The notes: generated by a model not told the origin, from the sequence alone. Positions 30,845 to 38,867 are shown, counted from the stretch's first letter. The stretch: DNA of 38,867 nucleotides from Lachnospiraceae bacterium (GCA_017463225.1 JAFTPO010000037.1:1-38867); one strand, 5' to 3'. Numbers and translations: made by a program.

Positions 30845-32905
30845 TTAGTTATCCCTGCCTGACGTATTTGCCAGGGCAAAGGGATACACTCTTCCATTTC
30901 CTGCGGCACGTAGCTTATAGCCACAGCAGGTAAATGTCCATCCTGAATCTATCATATCATCAACCAACAGTGTATTACCAGCCCTAGTGTTTAAAACTCC
31001 GAAGGAATTGTGTGCATTCTCCCACTGAGTATAGCTGTTATTAAGCTCCTTCTGACACACGGTAGCCTTGGTCTTCTCTAAACCGTCAAACAGCTCCAGG
31101 TCAAGCTTATCTGCCAGCTGAGTAGCCATATCCTTAACAAGCTTTGGACGATTTAAGGAAGGGACATAGGTTATATACTCTATATCATTTGCCTTAACAA
31201 AGTCCTTAAGACGATCAGTGGCTGCGTCAATAAGCTCTGGACTAAAGCTCTTTTTCTCATACTTGTCCTTTGCAACAACCGAGCCCCAACCGGCATCGCC
31301 ATAATTGCTTAGGCATAATCCCGGCTCAACCATATGGTCCACTCCAATCTTAGCATGGCCAAAGCATTCCTTGCTAGGCCACATCTTTCTAGGATTAATA
31401 ACCCTGCACTGATTATTGAGATAATCCTGTGCCTCAGATATCTCAGTGTTAGTAACAGAATCATCAAACAGCTTATGTCCTAAGCAGTTAGAGCACTTTC
31501 CACAGCGGTGGGCAGTCACGTCATCAAGCTCCTTTGCTACAGCCTCCATATAGCAGCCTGAGGTTCTACAGAAATCTCTGATTCTATCCAGCTCATCATA
31601 TCTCATATGGGTTATTCTATCGCTCTTGGCAATATCAGGAGCCCATATCTTTGCACTCTTAAAATACTGACGGTTAGACTTATATATGTCACCATTTACC
31701 TCCAGATACTTGAGACATTTTTCAAGTCTTCCCTTCTTTATGTTACTTCCATAAAGAATCTTGTAAAGTCCTGCTCCCGGATTATCCGTAACATAACGTA
31801 TTACGCTATTCATTTGTCCCTCTGTAGGAAAGGCCGAATCAATGAAGTGCTCATTGATAGTATCCTCAGAATCACCGTAAAGAAGTATGGCATAAGCCTC
31901 AGGTATACTTCTTCCGGCACGCCCTATCTCCTGATAATAGGATACCAGATTACCCGGCTTCTGGAAATGTATGACAAAGCCGATGTCACCCTTATCATAG
32001 CCCATACCAAAGGCTATGGTTGCCACCATTACCTTTATGTCATTATTCATAAAGTGATCTATGACAGCATCCTTTTGTGTCTGCTCAAGCTGTCCGTAGA
32101 AGGCCTCTGCCTTAATTCCTTTCTGATTAAGCCAGCCTGCTACCATCTCGCAATCTCGTATGGTAAGGCAATAGATTACTCCCGTACCGGGAAGCTCATC
32201 AATGTGCTTTGCCACCCAGGCAAGCTTTTCCTCGGTAGTCTCTAGATGAATGGTCTGTATAGCTATGGAGTCTCGTATAAGCTCGCCTCTTTGAACCACA
32301 ACATCTGTTCCCAGCTGGCTCTTAATGTCCTCCACCACTCTGTCGTTGGCGGTTGCTGTTGTTGCTATAACAGGCACATTCTTTGGAAGTAGGTTAATCA
32401 CATCGATGATTCGTCTATAATCCGGTCTGAAATCATGTCCCCAATCGGATATACAGTGCGCTTCATCAACTACAAAGCAGCCAATGTCCTGAGATAACTC
32501 CTTCTGAAGCATCTCTCTAAACTCTGCATTTGCCAATCTCTCAGGCGAGATAATAAGTCCGTCAAGCTGCTTGGCTTTCACTGCTTTGATTATATCATCC
32601 CACTCATCCTGATTCTCTGAGTTAATGGTTCTCACATCCAGATTGAGTCTCTTAGCCGAATCTGTCTGATTCTTCATGAGAGCCAAAAGCGGACTGATTA
32701 TAATGGTAAACTTACCGGTGTTGCGTCTAATTAGCTTGGTGGTTAAAAAGTATACTGCACTCTTACCCCAGCCTGTCTTTTGCACCACGAGTAATCTCTT
32801 ATTTGTCAGTGCTGACTCAATAGCCTCTAACTGACCCGGCTTAAATTCTGCCATAGGGCCGTATGCCTTCTTGAACTCTGCTACAATGTTGTCTCTGCTA
32901 TACAT
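30845..32905 (-). CDS. RecQ-type helicase fused to a phosphoribosyltransferase domain
   Basis: 686-aa fusion. The N-terminal ~350 residues are an SF2 RecQ helicase: QKTGWGKS (Walker A), VVDEAHCISDWGHDFRPDY (DEAH box and aromatic-rich loop), TTATAN, and VATIAFGMGYDKG with QEIGRAGR (motif VI). A zinc-binding segment CGKCSNC (near residue 475) follows, as in RecQ-CT. In place of HRDC, the C-terminus carries a type I phosphoribosyltransferase-like domain with the PRPP-loop motif LLVDDMIDSGWT (near residue 652). AGGAGG precedes the ATG. It is the first gene of a two-gene operon with the DprA-like gene. The fusion suggests unwinding coupled to nucleotide or PRPP binding; whether the PRTase is catalytic is unknown. 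Confidence 0.9.
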   Translation of the reverse strand: MYSRDNIVAEFKKAYGPMAEFKPGQLEAIESALTNKRLLVVQKTGWGKSAVYFLTTKLIRRNTGKFTIIISPLLALMKNQTDSAKRLNLDVRTINSENQDEWDDIIKAVKAKQLDGLIISPERLANAEFREMLQKELSQDIGCFVVDEAHCISDWGHDFRPDYRRIIDVINLLPKNVPVIATTATANDRVVEDIKSQLGTDVVVQRGELIRDSIAIQTIHLETTEEKLAWVAKHIDELPGTGVIYCLTIRDCEMVAGWLNQKGIKAEAFYGQLEQTQKDAVIDHFMNNDIKVMVATIAFGMGYDKGDIGFVIHFQKPGNLVSYYQEIGRAGRSIPEAYAILLYGDSEDTINEHFIDSAFPTEGQMNSVIRYVTDNPGAGLYKILYGSNIKKGRLEKCLKYLEVNGDIYKSNRQYFKSAKIWAPDIAKSDRITHMRYDELDRIRDFCRTSGCYMEAVAKELDDVTAHRCGKCSNCLGHKLFDDSVTNTEISEAQDYLNNQCRVINPRKMWPSKECFGHAKIGVDHMVEPGLCLSNYGDAGWGSVVAKDKYEKKSFSPELIDAATDRLKDFVKANDIEYITYVPSLNRPKLVKDMATQLADKLDLELFDGLEKTKATVCQKELNNSYTQWENAHNSFGVLNTRAGNTLLVDDMIDSGWTFTCCGYKLRAAGNGRVYPFALANTSGRDN

Positions 32906-32986
32906 ATGGAATCCTCCTATTTGTGATGATTTGTTCTACTCACAAAATAGTAAGAATTTTTGTTTTTAGCATTAAACCAGTGGTTT

Positions 32987-33013
32987 AAAAAAAGGTGCCA
33001 AAAACGGCACCTT
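32987..33013 (-). terminator. Terminator of the MerR-lipoprotein-ccdA-tlpA operon
   Basis: AAGGTGCC (32992-32999) and GGCACCTT (33006-33013) form an 8-bp stem, followed on the minus strand by a T7 run. It lies between the tlpA stop and recQ. Confidence 0.92.
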
Positions 33014-33017
33014 GTAA

Positions 33018-33716
33018 TTACTTAGTTATCATATCTATTCCCTTAATCAGTGTATCCATATCTATAGCTCCCATGGCGTAGGCTACGCCATAACCCTCTT
33101 CGTCTAAAAAGAAGGTTGTTGGCAATGCAGAAACCCCATACACATAAGCTGCGTTATTATCTGTGTCATAATATACCGGAAATGTATAACCACTGTCTTC
33201 TATAAATGTGGAAGCTGATTCTAAAGTATCCCAATATCCGTCAGTAACATTGACCATAAGAAACTGCACTTCATCTCCATACTGCTTATACATCTCTTCA
33301 AACTCCGGCATCTCTCCCTTACAAGGGCCGCAGTTGCTGGACCAAAAATTCATTACCACCGGCTTCCCTCTAAAATCCGAAAGCTTGTGGGCATTTCCCT
33401 CCAAGTCGTAAAATGTTATATCCGGTGCAGTAGTTAGCTCCTCGCTATCTTGGGCTTCAGCACCCGCACTCTCAGTCCCAGTCTGAGCATTCTCCTGCTT
33501 ATCTGCTGTAGACGTAGTATTATCAGTAGCTTCTGATGTGGTGGCTTCGGTTTTAAGCTGAGATACATCAACATCATCTCCCAACTTCTTATATAATATA
33601 GATGCACCTGCTATAAGTACGACCAAAGCTACCAATGTTATTATAAGACCTATGGGCTTACTTGAAGCTGTTTTTTGATTTTCAGTATTAACATTTGTCT
33701 CATCCTGTTTTTCCAT
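33018..33716 (-). CDS. Membrane-anchored TlpA/ResA-like thioredoxin
   Basis: 232 aa. One N-terminal membrane helix (about residues 22-44), then a Ser/Thr/Glu-rich linker, then a thioredoxin fold with FWSSNCGPCKGEMPEF; the redox pair is the two cysteines of CGPC. LPTTFFLDEEG carries the cis-proline. It should face the outside and reduce disulfides of exported proteins using electrons from CcdA, whose gene is 9 bases upstream. GGAGA precedes the ATG. A strong terminator follows. Confidence 0.92.
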   Translation of the reverse strand: MEKQDETNVNTENQKTASSKPIGLIITLVALVVLIAGASILYKKLGDDVDVSQLKTEATTSEATDNTTSTADKQENAQTGTESAGAEAQDSEELTTAPDITFYDLEGNAHKLSDFRGKPVVMNFWSSNCGPCKGEMPEFEEMYKQYGDEVQFLMVNVTDGYWDTLESASTFIEDSGYTFPVYYDTDNNAAYVYGVSALPTTFFLDEEGYGVAYAMGAIDMDTLIKGIDMITK

Positions 33717-33725
33717 ATTCTTCTC

Positions 33726-34388
33726 CTAGCTAAACAAATTTATAAATCTTCCCATAAGCCCTGTAGCCATAAGAATTCCGATTACAATAAGCAGACCTCC
33801 GCTTATTGTATTAATTACCTTATAGTTCCTCTTAATAAAATCAAAGGTGCTTTTCAGCTTGTCAATAAGCACTGCACTGATTACAAAAGGAATGCCTAAT
33901 CCTATGGAGTAAGAAAGCAGCATTCCCATCCCTATTAGCACCTGTCCCTGCTGTGAAGCCATTACCAAGGCTGAGCCAAGAAATGCTCCCACACAAGGAG
34001 TCCATCCCAAAGAGAATATTACTCCAAACAGCACAGCTGAGCCAAAACCCATACTTAAGCTTTTCAGTTCTCTGCCTGAGCCCTTAAATATATTTAGCTT
34101 AAACACTCCCAGGAAATTCAATCCAAATATTATAACTATTAGACCTGAGATAATATTTACAGCCATTTGGTATCTGCTTAGGAATCTTCCCAGAGTTCCC
34201 GCCAATGCTCCCATAGCTACAAAAACTGTGGTAAATCCCAGCACAAAGCCTAAGGCTCCTGACAATGTCTTTTTCACCGTTCTCTCTCCGCCACCTGCAA
34301 AGTAAGATATATAAATAGGTAGCATAGGCAAAAGGCACGGTGAGATAAATGTAATTATTCCCTCTAAAAATGATATTAAATATTGCAC
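33726..34388 (-). CDS. ccdA: CcdA-type transmembrane thiol-electron transporter
   Basis: 220 aa, about six membrane helices, DsbD-gamma/CcdA family; it passes electrons from cytoplasmic thioredoxin across the membrane. The two active cysteines lie in ISPCLLPMLPIY (helix 1) and GWTPCVGAFLGS (helix 4), each next to the family prolines. The start codon is GTG at 34388, supported by GGAG six bases upstream. It lies 21 bases after the lipoprotein gene and immediately before tlpA, a standard ccdA-tlpA pair. No cytochrome c biogenesis genes are nearby, so envelope disulfide reduction is the likelier role. Confidence 0.93.
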   Translation of the reverse strand: MQYLISFLEGIITFISPCLLPMLPIYISYFAGGGERTVKKTLSGALGFVLGFTTVFVAMGALAGTLGRFLSRYQMAVNIISGLIVIIFGLNFLGVFKLNIFKGSGRELKSLSMGFGSAVLFGVIFSLGWTPCVGAFLGSALVMASQQGQVLIGMGMLLSYSIGLGIPFVISAVLIDKLKSTFDFIKRNYKVINTISGGLLIVIGILMATGLMGRFINLFS

Positions 34389-34409
34389 TGCTTACTCCTT
34401 CATATGCTT

Positions 34410-35036
34410 TTATTGAAGCTGTAGTTTGCTTTCAGAGAAGCTTTCCTCTACTTTTATACTTATTTCAGATATGGCACCTAATTCTCCCTCTATCACTATG
34501 GTATAGAATCTGTCTCCTGTAAATGCAACATAGGTATATAAATAATAGTCATATTCTGCGTAGCTTCCTGCAGGGTAACAGTCTGTGGACTTATAAAATG
34601 TATATCCTGCAAGCTCAACAGTATCTGAGCCCATATGAGCACCACCCTGTGATTCATATTGTGCCACATATGCCTCCATAATATACTCCGCCGGCTCCTG
34701 ACTGTCATACTGTTTAGGATCGTAGCCATAATTATTCTCTATAAGAGAAACCATGGCATTACGCTCCGGACTAATTAACATAAGGGAGTAATTGCCCTCA
34801 AACTCGTATTCGTACTCTTCCTCCGCCCAATTGTAAGGAACTGATACGTAGCCGGTTCGGTCACTGCCGCGGAGAGTCCAGTAGGCTTGATCTGTGTCAG
34901 AAATATTCTCTGTAATTTCAGTCTGCTCCTGTGCTGTGGTTTGTGTGGACTCATGGAATTCATTTTTATCCTTTCCACAACCTGCTAGCATTATCAAAGT
35001 CATTATCATAATTTGTATTTTCAGTAAGCGTTTCAT
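34410..35036 (-). CDS. Lipoprotein in the thiol-redox operon, function unknown
   Basis: 208 aa. A signal peptide ends in the lipobox IMLAGC, with C20 the lipidated residue. The mature part opens with a short Thr/Gln/Glu-rich linker and then one acidic, Tyr-rich domain starting RGSDRTGYVSVPYNW. This domain resembles the C-terminal domain of the membrane protein at 17473-18843. Start 35036 has AGAGGAAAG upstream; the ATG at 35060 would add a non-signal tail. It is followed by ccdA after 21 bases and preceded by the MerR gene after 47. No cysteines beyond the lipobox were noticed, so it is more likely a sensor, adaptor or binding protein than a thiol enzyme. Confidence 0.82.
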   Translation of the reverse strand: MKRLLKIQIMIMTLIMLAGCGKDKNEFHESTQTTAQEQTEITENISDTDQAYWTLRGSDRTGYVSVPYNWAEEEYEYEFEGNYSLMLISPERNAMVSLIENNYGYDPKQYDSQEPAEYIMEAYVAQYESQGGAHMGSDTVELAGYTFYKSTDCYPAGSYAEYDYYLYTYVAFTGDRFYTIVIEGELGAISEISIKVEESFSESKLQLQ

Positions 35037-35083
35037 ATACTTTCCTCTACATCTAAACATCTTATAATAATGCCAAAGCTTGA

Positions 35084-35566
35084 TTATATATAAACTAAAA
35101 GCATTATTAACACTACAAAAAGCAAAAGCATTCCTGTATATATTATTAGTTTGATTTTTCCTCTATTCTTTATCACATCTGGATTCTTCTTACCTGCAAA
35201 ATATATTGGTATTCCCACGATAATTTCCAATATTATTATCGCCAGGAGCATTTTAAGACCCTCTGCGAAGGTTCTAATATTCCATACTCCATCAAAATAA
35301 CATTGCATAAGTCCGAATATCAGTACGCTAATAATCACTAAAAATATAGCTTTGGGAATACTAACCAGCCTATTTCCCTCAATATCAGCCACGGAAAAGC
35401 CAAGTTTTCTCAAAACAATTATCTTCTTGAGAATCAAAATATCATAGTCACTATATTCCCGATAACCATTTTCTCCTTTTTGGGGCTTTATCAAGCCTTC
35501 CTTTTCATAAAATCTTATGGTCGCTCTTGGAACTTGTAAACACTCTTCAACTTCTTTAATCTTCAT
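35084..35566 (-). CDS. Membrane-anchored MerR-family regulator
   Basis: 160 aa. Residues 1-~70 are a MerR winged helix (KIKEVEECLQVPRATIRFYE; GYREYSDYDILILKKI). The long dimerisation helix and ligand-binding tail of ordinary MerR proteins are missing. Instead, about three hydrophobic helices follow (about 72-94, 105-128, 137-159), so the DNA-binding domain is tethered to the membrane. GGGAGG precedes the ATG. It is the first gene of the operon with the lipoprotein, ccdA and tlpA, and a MerR-type promoter lies directly upstream. It may sense envelope or membrane state; that part is inference. Confidence 0.87.
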   Translation of the reverse strand: MKIKEVEECLQVPRATIRFYEKEGLIKPQKGENGYREYSDYDILILKKIIVLRKLGFSVADIEGNRLVSIPKAIFLVIISVLIFGLMQCYFDGVWNIRTFAEGLKMLLAIIILEIIVGIPIYFAGKKNPDVIKNRGKIKLIIYTGMLLLFVVLIMLLVYI

Positions 35567-35600
35567 AAGAAATACCTCCCATTTCCCTTTCTATGGGCTC

Positions 35601-35631
35601 ACTGTAAAGTATAAACAAGGTTTACAGTCAA
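35601..35631 (-). promoter_or_regulatory. MerR-type promoter and operator (19-bp spacer)
   Basis: Minus-strand TTGACT (-35, 35626-35631), a 19-base spacer and TACAGT (-10, 35601-35606). A perfect 8-bp inverted repeat ACTGTAAA/TTTACAGT (35601-35608/35621-35628) sits between the hexamers. An over-long spacer with a dyad is the hallmark of promoters that MerR proteins untwist. Confidence 0.75.
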
Positions 35632-35650
35632 GAGTTTTTATAAATTTTCT

Positions 35651-36496
35651 TTAAAATTCACACAAAGTATAATAATATGACGCACCTGCCACAGATGGAA
35701 ATGGAACGTATACATTTAACACGCCATTTTCATCTAAGTACATAGGAAGGTCTGCTGTTGTATCCTCTCTTGCTGGCTCCAGATAAAACTCTATTTCCTC
35801 TGGTTCTGTAATTCCAACACTATTTGCCATACTCATAAAATGCCCCTCTTCCATTCTACAAGCCTCTTCCACAAATCCATCAGCAGTCATGTTATTCATA
35901 GCAAGTAATTCCGTGTTAGTTACTTCCTTATCATTTTCAAAGTCATAGGTGTAAGCGTAATAATATTTACAATCATTTGGATATGGTGCTGTAGCTACTA
36001 TTGCAACTATGTCTCCATACTGAAATATCTCATAGGTTAGGCTATAGCATATCAGTGAAAACCCTCCATCCATATTTATAATCTCGTTTTCAACTATCTT
36101 GTACAAGTCAGCCTCTATCCTCTGATTCAAGGCTTTTGCGCTGTCAGAGGTAGCATTAAACTGCGGTATCTGATAGTGATATGTACCAGTATTATCTACA
36201 CTGTCTGTATATTCTCCAGACATATTAAGAAGCTCATTGACGTAAGGATTATCAGTTTCTGTAAGTTCATAAGCAACAAGTCTATCAGAATAATCAATAG
36301 CCTCAGTAGTTGCCTCAGCAGTTGTTGCGGATTCTGTTGTCATCTCTGATGTAGCCTCTGTGGTTGCTTCCGTAGCTTGCGTTGTAACCTCTGTGCTAGT
36401 TTGATTTGCCTCTGTACCTTTTCCTTCCTCTGATTTTCCACAAGCAGAAAGAGCCAGTAATGATATCATCATGATTATTAAAAGTCTTTTCCTCAT
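35651..36496 (-). CDS. Secreted lipoprotein with Thr/Glu-rich linker, function unknown
   Basis: 281 aa. A basic signal peptide with lipobox LALSAC (C19) is followed by about 45 residues of Thr/Glu/Ala repeats (TTEATSEMTTES), probably a wall-spanning linker, then a globular domain of about 200 residues. The domain contains YHYQIPQFN, LNQRIEADLYKIVENEI and YYAYTYDF, a pattern like the DUF3298/PdaC-type extracellular domains (low certainty). The start at 36496 has GGAGG 7 bases upstream; the ATG at 36517 lacks an SD. It is isolated, with a terminator upstream and the MerR operon downstream on the same strand. Confidence 0.8.
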   Translation of the reverse strand: MRKRLLIIMMISLLALSACGKSEEGKGTEANQTSTEVTTQATEATTEATSEMTTESATTAEATTEAIDYSDRLVAYELTETDNPYVNELLNMSGEYTDSVDNTGTYHYQIPQFNATSDSAKALNQRIEADLYKIVENEIINMDGGFSLICYSLTYEIFQYGDIVAIVATAPYPNDCKYYYAYTYDFENDKEVTNTELLAMNNMTADGFVEEACRMEEGHFMSMANSVGITEPEEIEFYLEPAREDTTADLPMYLDENGVLNVYVPFPSVAGASYYYTLCEF

Positions 36497-36596
36497 ATTT
36501 ACACCTCCAAAAAACATAAATCTATATAATAATTTTAGTTATTACAACAAATTAGTCAATATCTAATTATCCCTTTAGTAATCTTATAATTACAGT

Positions 36597-36626
36597 AAAA
36601 AATAGGCAACCTCCCACGGTTGCCTA
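36597..36626 (-). terminator. Terminator of the ABC transporter operon
   Basis: TAGGCAACC (36603-36611) and GGTTGCCTA (36618-36626) form a 9-bp stem with a T run after it on the minus strand. Confidence 0.92.
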
Positions 36627-36656
36627 CTTGTATATAATCTCTTATTCACATTTCCC

Positions 36657-37763
36657 CTAAAACTCTGTCACATCCGCCTTGCACATCATCCTACCCTTGC
36701 TTAAAACAAGTGGTATAACTACCAGCAGGTCACAGAGTAAAAATCCCTTTATGCCAAGGTCTGAAAAGTAAAGCAGATATCTTCCTGTTGGTATGTATAA
36801 AAGCTCATTGATAAGGTAGGTAAATATTGAGCTTATTCCAATTCCTACGGCACACGCCATTACATTCATACCGATTATCTCTGCTGCCACCTTGGTCTTT
36901 ACCTCTCTCTTACTTCTTCCTAAAGCTCTGTACACTCCAAACTCATAGATTCGCTTCATATACTGACCTGTCACAACTGAATTAACAGTAACTGCAAGCA
37001 CCACAGCTATAAGGATAACCACCGCATAGAATATTACAAAATATGCTCTAAACTGCTCGTCTATGTCCTCCTTAAAATGTCTTTTTATCTCTACCTGTCT
37101 GTCTCCCAACATATTTATTAGGTAAGCACGAAGCTCCTGCCCTTCCATAGTATCACTATAAATATATGCTCTGGCATGATTTGACTCATCATCCTCATAT
37201 ATGTAAAAGCTTGCAAATCCCCCACCGGGAATAATAGCATCCACTATCCACTCTGTACTCAAATCCTCATCAAACTCCGGTCCTATTATATCTCCAAGCT
37301 CTATGCCCTTATCCTTGGCAAACTCCTCGCTTAGTACCGCACTGCGATTCTTACAGTTAGAGAAATCTCCTTCTATGCCAACATGGGAAAGGACAGCTTC
37401 CATATCCTCCACAGAATTAAAGGTATAAGAATCGCCACCTATAGGAAGATTTAACACTGTGTTATGAAGCATAGATGAAAATCCTCGCCCTGTTCTAGTT
37501 ACACATTTTAGTTTTTCATCTGCTCTTACATCCTCTAAGAATGACTGAAAATCCTCTCCTGTTTCATCTATAGATAGATACTCTGCAGAAATCACCTTAT
37601 CATCAAACTCAATCTCCGGCTCAAAGGTCCAGTACAGAGAGTAAATATAATTTCCCGCAATTAACATTCCCACTGTAAGAAACATCATAAACATAGCTAT
37701 AAAGGCACGACCCTTATTTTCTCGTATATAATAAATTGACGAAAATGGTTTTATGTCCCTCAT
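36657..37763 (-). CDS. FtsX/MacB-type ABC permease
   Basis: 368 aa. One N-terminal membrane helix (about residues 21-43), a large extracytoplasmic domain, and three helices near the C-terminus, the first followed by YMKRIYEFGVYRALGRSKRE, typical of FtsX-like permeases (residues about 240-360). It probably pairs with the ATPase encoded just upstream: its ATG at 37763 comes one base after the ATPase stop (TAATATG). GGAGAGGA supplies the SD. The role may be lipoprotein or peptide export, or cell-envelope signalling; there is no RND/MacA partner in view. Confidence 0.85.
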   Translation of the reverse strand: MRDIKPFSSIYYIRENKGRAFIAMFMMFLTVGMLIAGNYIYSLYWTFEPEIEFDDKVISAEYLSIDETGEDFQSFLEDVRADEKLKCVTRTGRGFSSMLHNTVLNLPIGGDSYTFNSVEDMEAVLSHVGIEGDFSNCKNRSAVLSEEFAKDKGIELGDIIGPEFDEDLSTEWIVDAIIPGGGFASFYIYEDDESNHARAYIYSDTMEGQELRAYLINMLGDRQVEIKRHFKEDIDEQFRAYFVIFYAVVILIAVVLAVTVNSVVTGQYMKRIYEFGVYRALGRSKREVKTKVAAEIIGMNVMACAVGIGISSIFTYLINELLYIPTGRYLLYFSDLGIKGFLLCDLLVVIPLVLSKGRMMCKADVTEF

Positions 37764-37764
37764 A

Positions 37765-38457
37765 TTATTCCTCTCCTTCTTCCTTTTGGGATGCTGTTGT
37801 GACCTGGCTAAGCTTTCCATCCCACATCTCCACAGTCATATCCACATCACTAAGTATTGACCTGTCGTGAGTTACAACTATTACTAATCTATCCTTAGAA
37901 TATTTCTTAAGTATCTTCATAACATTAAATGCATTCTCATGGTCAAGGGATGCTGTTGGCTCATCTGCAAATATAACCTTTGGGTCGTTAATCATTGCCC
38001 TTGCTATAGCCACTCTCTGGCACTGTCCACCTGAAAGCTTGGCAGGCTTCTTCTTAAATTCTCGCTCCTTTAAGCCTAAAGTCTTAAGATACTCTGCAGC
38101 CTTCTCCTTAATATCCTTAACATTTCCTGTACCGGCTACAGCTACATTGTCCATAGCATTCATATATGGAACTAAGTAGTGCTTCTGGAATATGAAGCCG
38201 AATTCATTTCTTCTTAGATTTTCTCTATCCTTATTAGAAAGAGTGGTGAGCTCTCTGTCATTGTAAATTATACTACCTTCGGTAGGACTTTTAAGGGTTG
38301 ACATACAGTACATAAGGGTACTCTTTCCACTTCCACTAGGACCTATTACTCCTACCAAGCCTGTATCCGGAAGCTTAAGGTTAAAGCCATCTAAGGCGTA
38401 CATTTTCTCCTCTGTGTCCATATCATATATCATGCTAATATCATTTATCTCAAACAT
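37765..38457 (-). CDS. ABC transporter ATPase (LolD/MacB type)
   Basis: 230-aa ATP-binding subunit: Walker A GPSGSGKS, Q-loop region FGFIFQKHYLVPYM, ABC signature LSGGQCQRVAIARA, Walker B VIFADEPTASLD and H-loop VVTHD. It is flanked by two FtsX-type permease genes, the layout of MacB/LolD-like systems that work by mechanotransmission rather than substrate passage. Spacing to the upstream permease is 10 bases and to the downstream one is 1 base. The substrate cannot be told from sequence. Confidence 0.93.
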   Translation of the reverse strand: MFEINDISMIYDMDTEEKMYALDGFNLKLPDTGLVGVIGPSGSGKSTLMYCMSTLKSPTEGSIIYNDRELTTLSNKDRENLRRNEFGFIFQKHYLVPYMNAMDNVAVAGTGNVKDIKEKAAEYLKTLGLKEREFKKKPAKLSGGQCQRVAIARAMINDPKVIFADEPTASLDHENAFNVMKILKKYSKDRLVIVVTHDRSILSDVDMTVEMWDGKLSQVTTASQKEEGEE

Positions 38458-38467
38458 AATCTTCCTC

Positions 38468-38867
38468 CTACTCCTCTATCATATCTATGGTTTTAATCTT
38501 ATAAAGTGTGGCTAAAATCGGTATCTGAAGCACACCCACTATAGCTGCGAAAACAGCTATTATCTTCACAATCTGATCAGGATAAAACATCTTATAGCTA
38601 AGACCTAGGTAAGCCAGCAAATTCTCTCCTAAAAGTATCATAGCTACTATACTAATAATTGCTCCTATTACCATGCTTATACCAAATATCATCCCAAGCT
38701 CCCTCATCATCATGTAATAGATAGCTTTTCTGGAATATCCTATGGATGAGTAGAGACAGTATTCATTTACCCTGCTTCTCATAAATGATACATAAGCCAC
38801 TACGATTGCTATAGTAAGGAACACAGTTATAACTATAAGGATTCCTGAGATCATATCCTCTAAGACA
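38468..38867 (-). CDS. FtsX-type ABC permease, 5' part outside the window
   Basis: The C-terminal ~133 residues are visible, and the reading frame stays open to the window edge. They form three membrane helices with the conserved FtsX loop (MRSRVNEYCLYSSIGYSRKA) after the first, and end in IKTIDMIEE. It overlaps no neighbour and lies 10 bases upstream of the ABC ATPase. The Met encoded at 38854 is almost certainly internal, since the frame continues upstream (VLED before it) and the fold needs an N-terminal helix and extracellular domain. Confidence 0.85.
   Translation of the reverse strand, partial: VLEDMISGILIVITVFLTIAIVVAYVSFMRSRVNEYCLYSSIGYSRKAIYYMMMRELGMIFGISMVIGAIISIVAMILLGENLLAYLGLSYKMFYPDQIVKIIAVFAAIVGVLQIPILATLYKIKTIDMIEE

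Noticed and set aside
1-38867. CRISPR arrays, tRNA or rRNA genes
   Set aside because: No regularly spaced direct repeats and no cloverleaf or rRNA-like segments were recognised on either strand by eye.

Overview
The window looks like a piece of chromosome from a low-G+C anaerobic Firmicute, most likely a Lachnospiraceae member (Butyrivibrio/Lachnospira-like). The reasons are AT-rich intergenic DNA, strong purine Shine-Dalgarno (SD) sequences, meso-diaminopimelate dehydrogenase, [FeFe]-hydrogenase biology (HydE and a sensory hydrogenase), a Spo0A-type DNA-binding domain and glycerol-1-phosphate dehydrogenase. This is an inference from gene content; no rRNA or other taxonomic marker is present. 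I saw no tRNA, rRNA, CRISPR array, phage gene or transposase.

Left part (1-11.3 kb): the 5' portion of a copper P-type ATPase gene (minus), a membrane c-di-GMP phosphodiesterase with a dead GGDEF domain, a three-gene operon hydE-nadA-mnmA, a convergent ddh gene separated by a 123-bp hairpin, and a hybrid histidine kinase.

Metal and hydrogen part (11.4-22.5 kb): a CaCA-type exchanger and, further right, a P2-type cation ATPase each sit behind a yybP-ykoY-type (Mn2+) riboswitch with its own intrinsic terminator. Between the exchanger and the next gene lie two adjacent imperfect palindromes of about 320-335 bp, framed by a perfect 24-bp inverted repeat. Next come a soluble [FeFe]-hydrogenase fused to a chemoreceptor signalling domain, an Mrp/NBP35 Fe-S ATPase in the same operon, a G1P dehydrogenase whose SD is buried in a hairpin, and a Q/G/P/Y-rich membrane-anchored protein.

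Accessory part (21.9-32.9 kb): a divergent pair (an XRE-S24 repressor and a lone Spo0A C-terminal DNA-binding domain) shares a regulatory region with a perfect 16-bp palindrome. It is followed by a tightly packed four-gene minus-strand operon: a CbxX-type AAA+ ATPase, a vWA protein with a degenerate metallopeptidase motif, a MoxR-type AAA+ ATPase and an unrecognised 559-aa protein. Upstream on the same strand, behind a strong terminator, is a two-gene operon of a RecQ helicase-phosphoribosyltransferase fusion and a DprA-like protein. These six genes are my best candidate for an undescribed system, possibly in defence or DNA uptake/processing; that is inference.

Right end (33-38.9 kb): an envelope thiol-redox operon (membrane-anchored MerR regulator, lipoprotein, CcdA, TlpA) with a textbook MerR-type promoter, another lipoprotein, and a LolD/MacB-like ABC ATPase between two FtsX-type permease genes, the last cut by the window edge.
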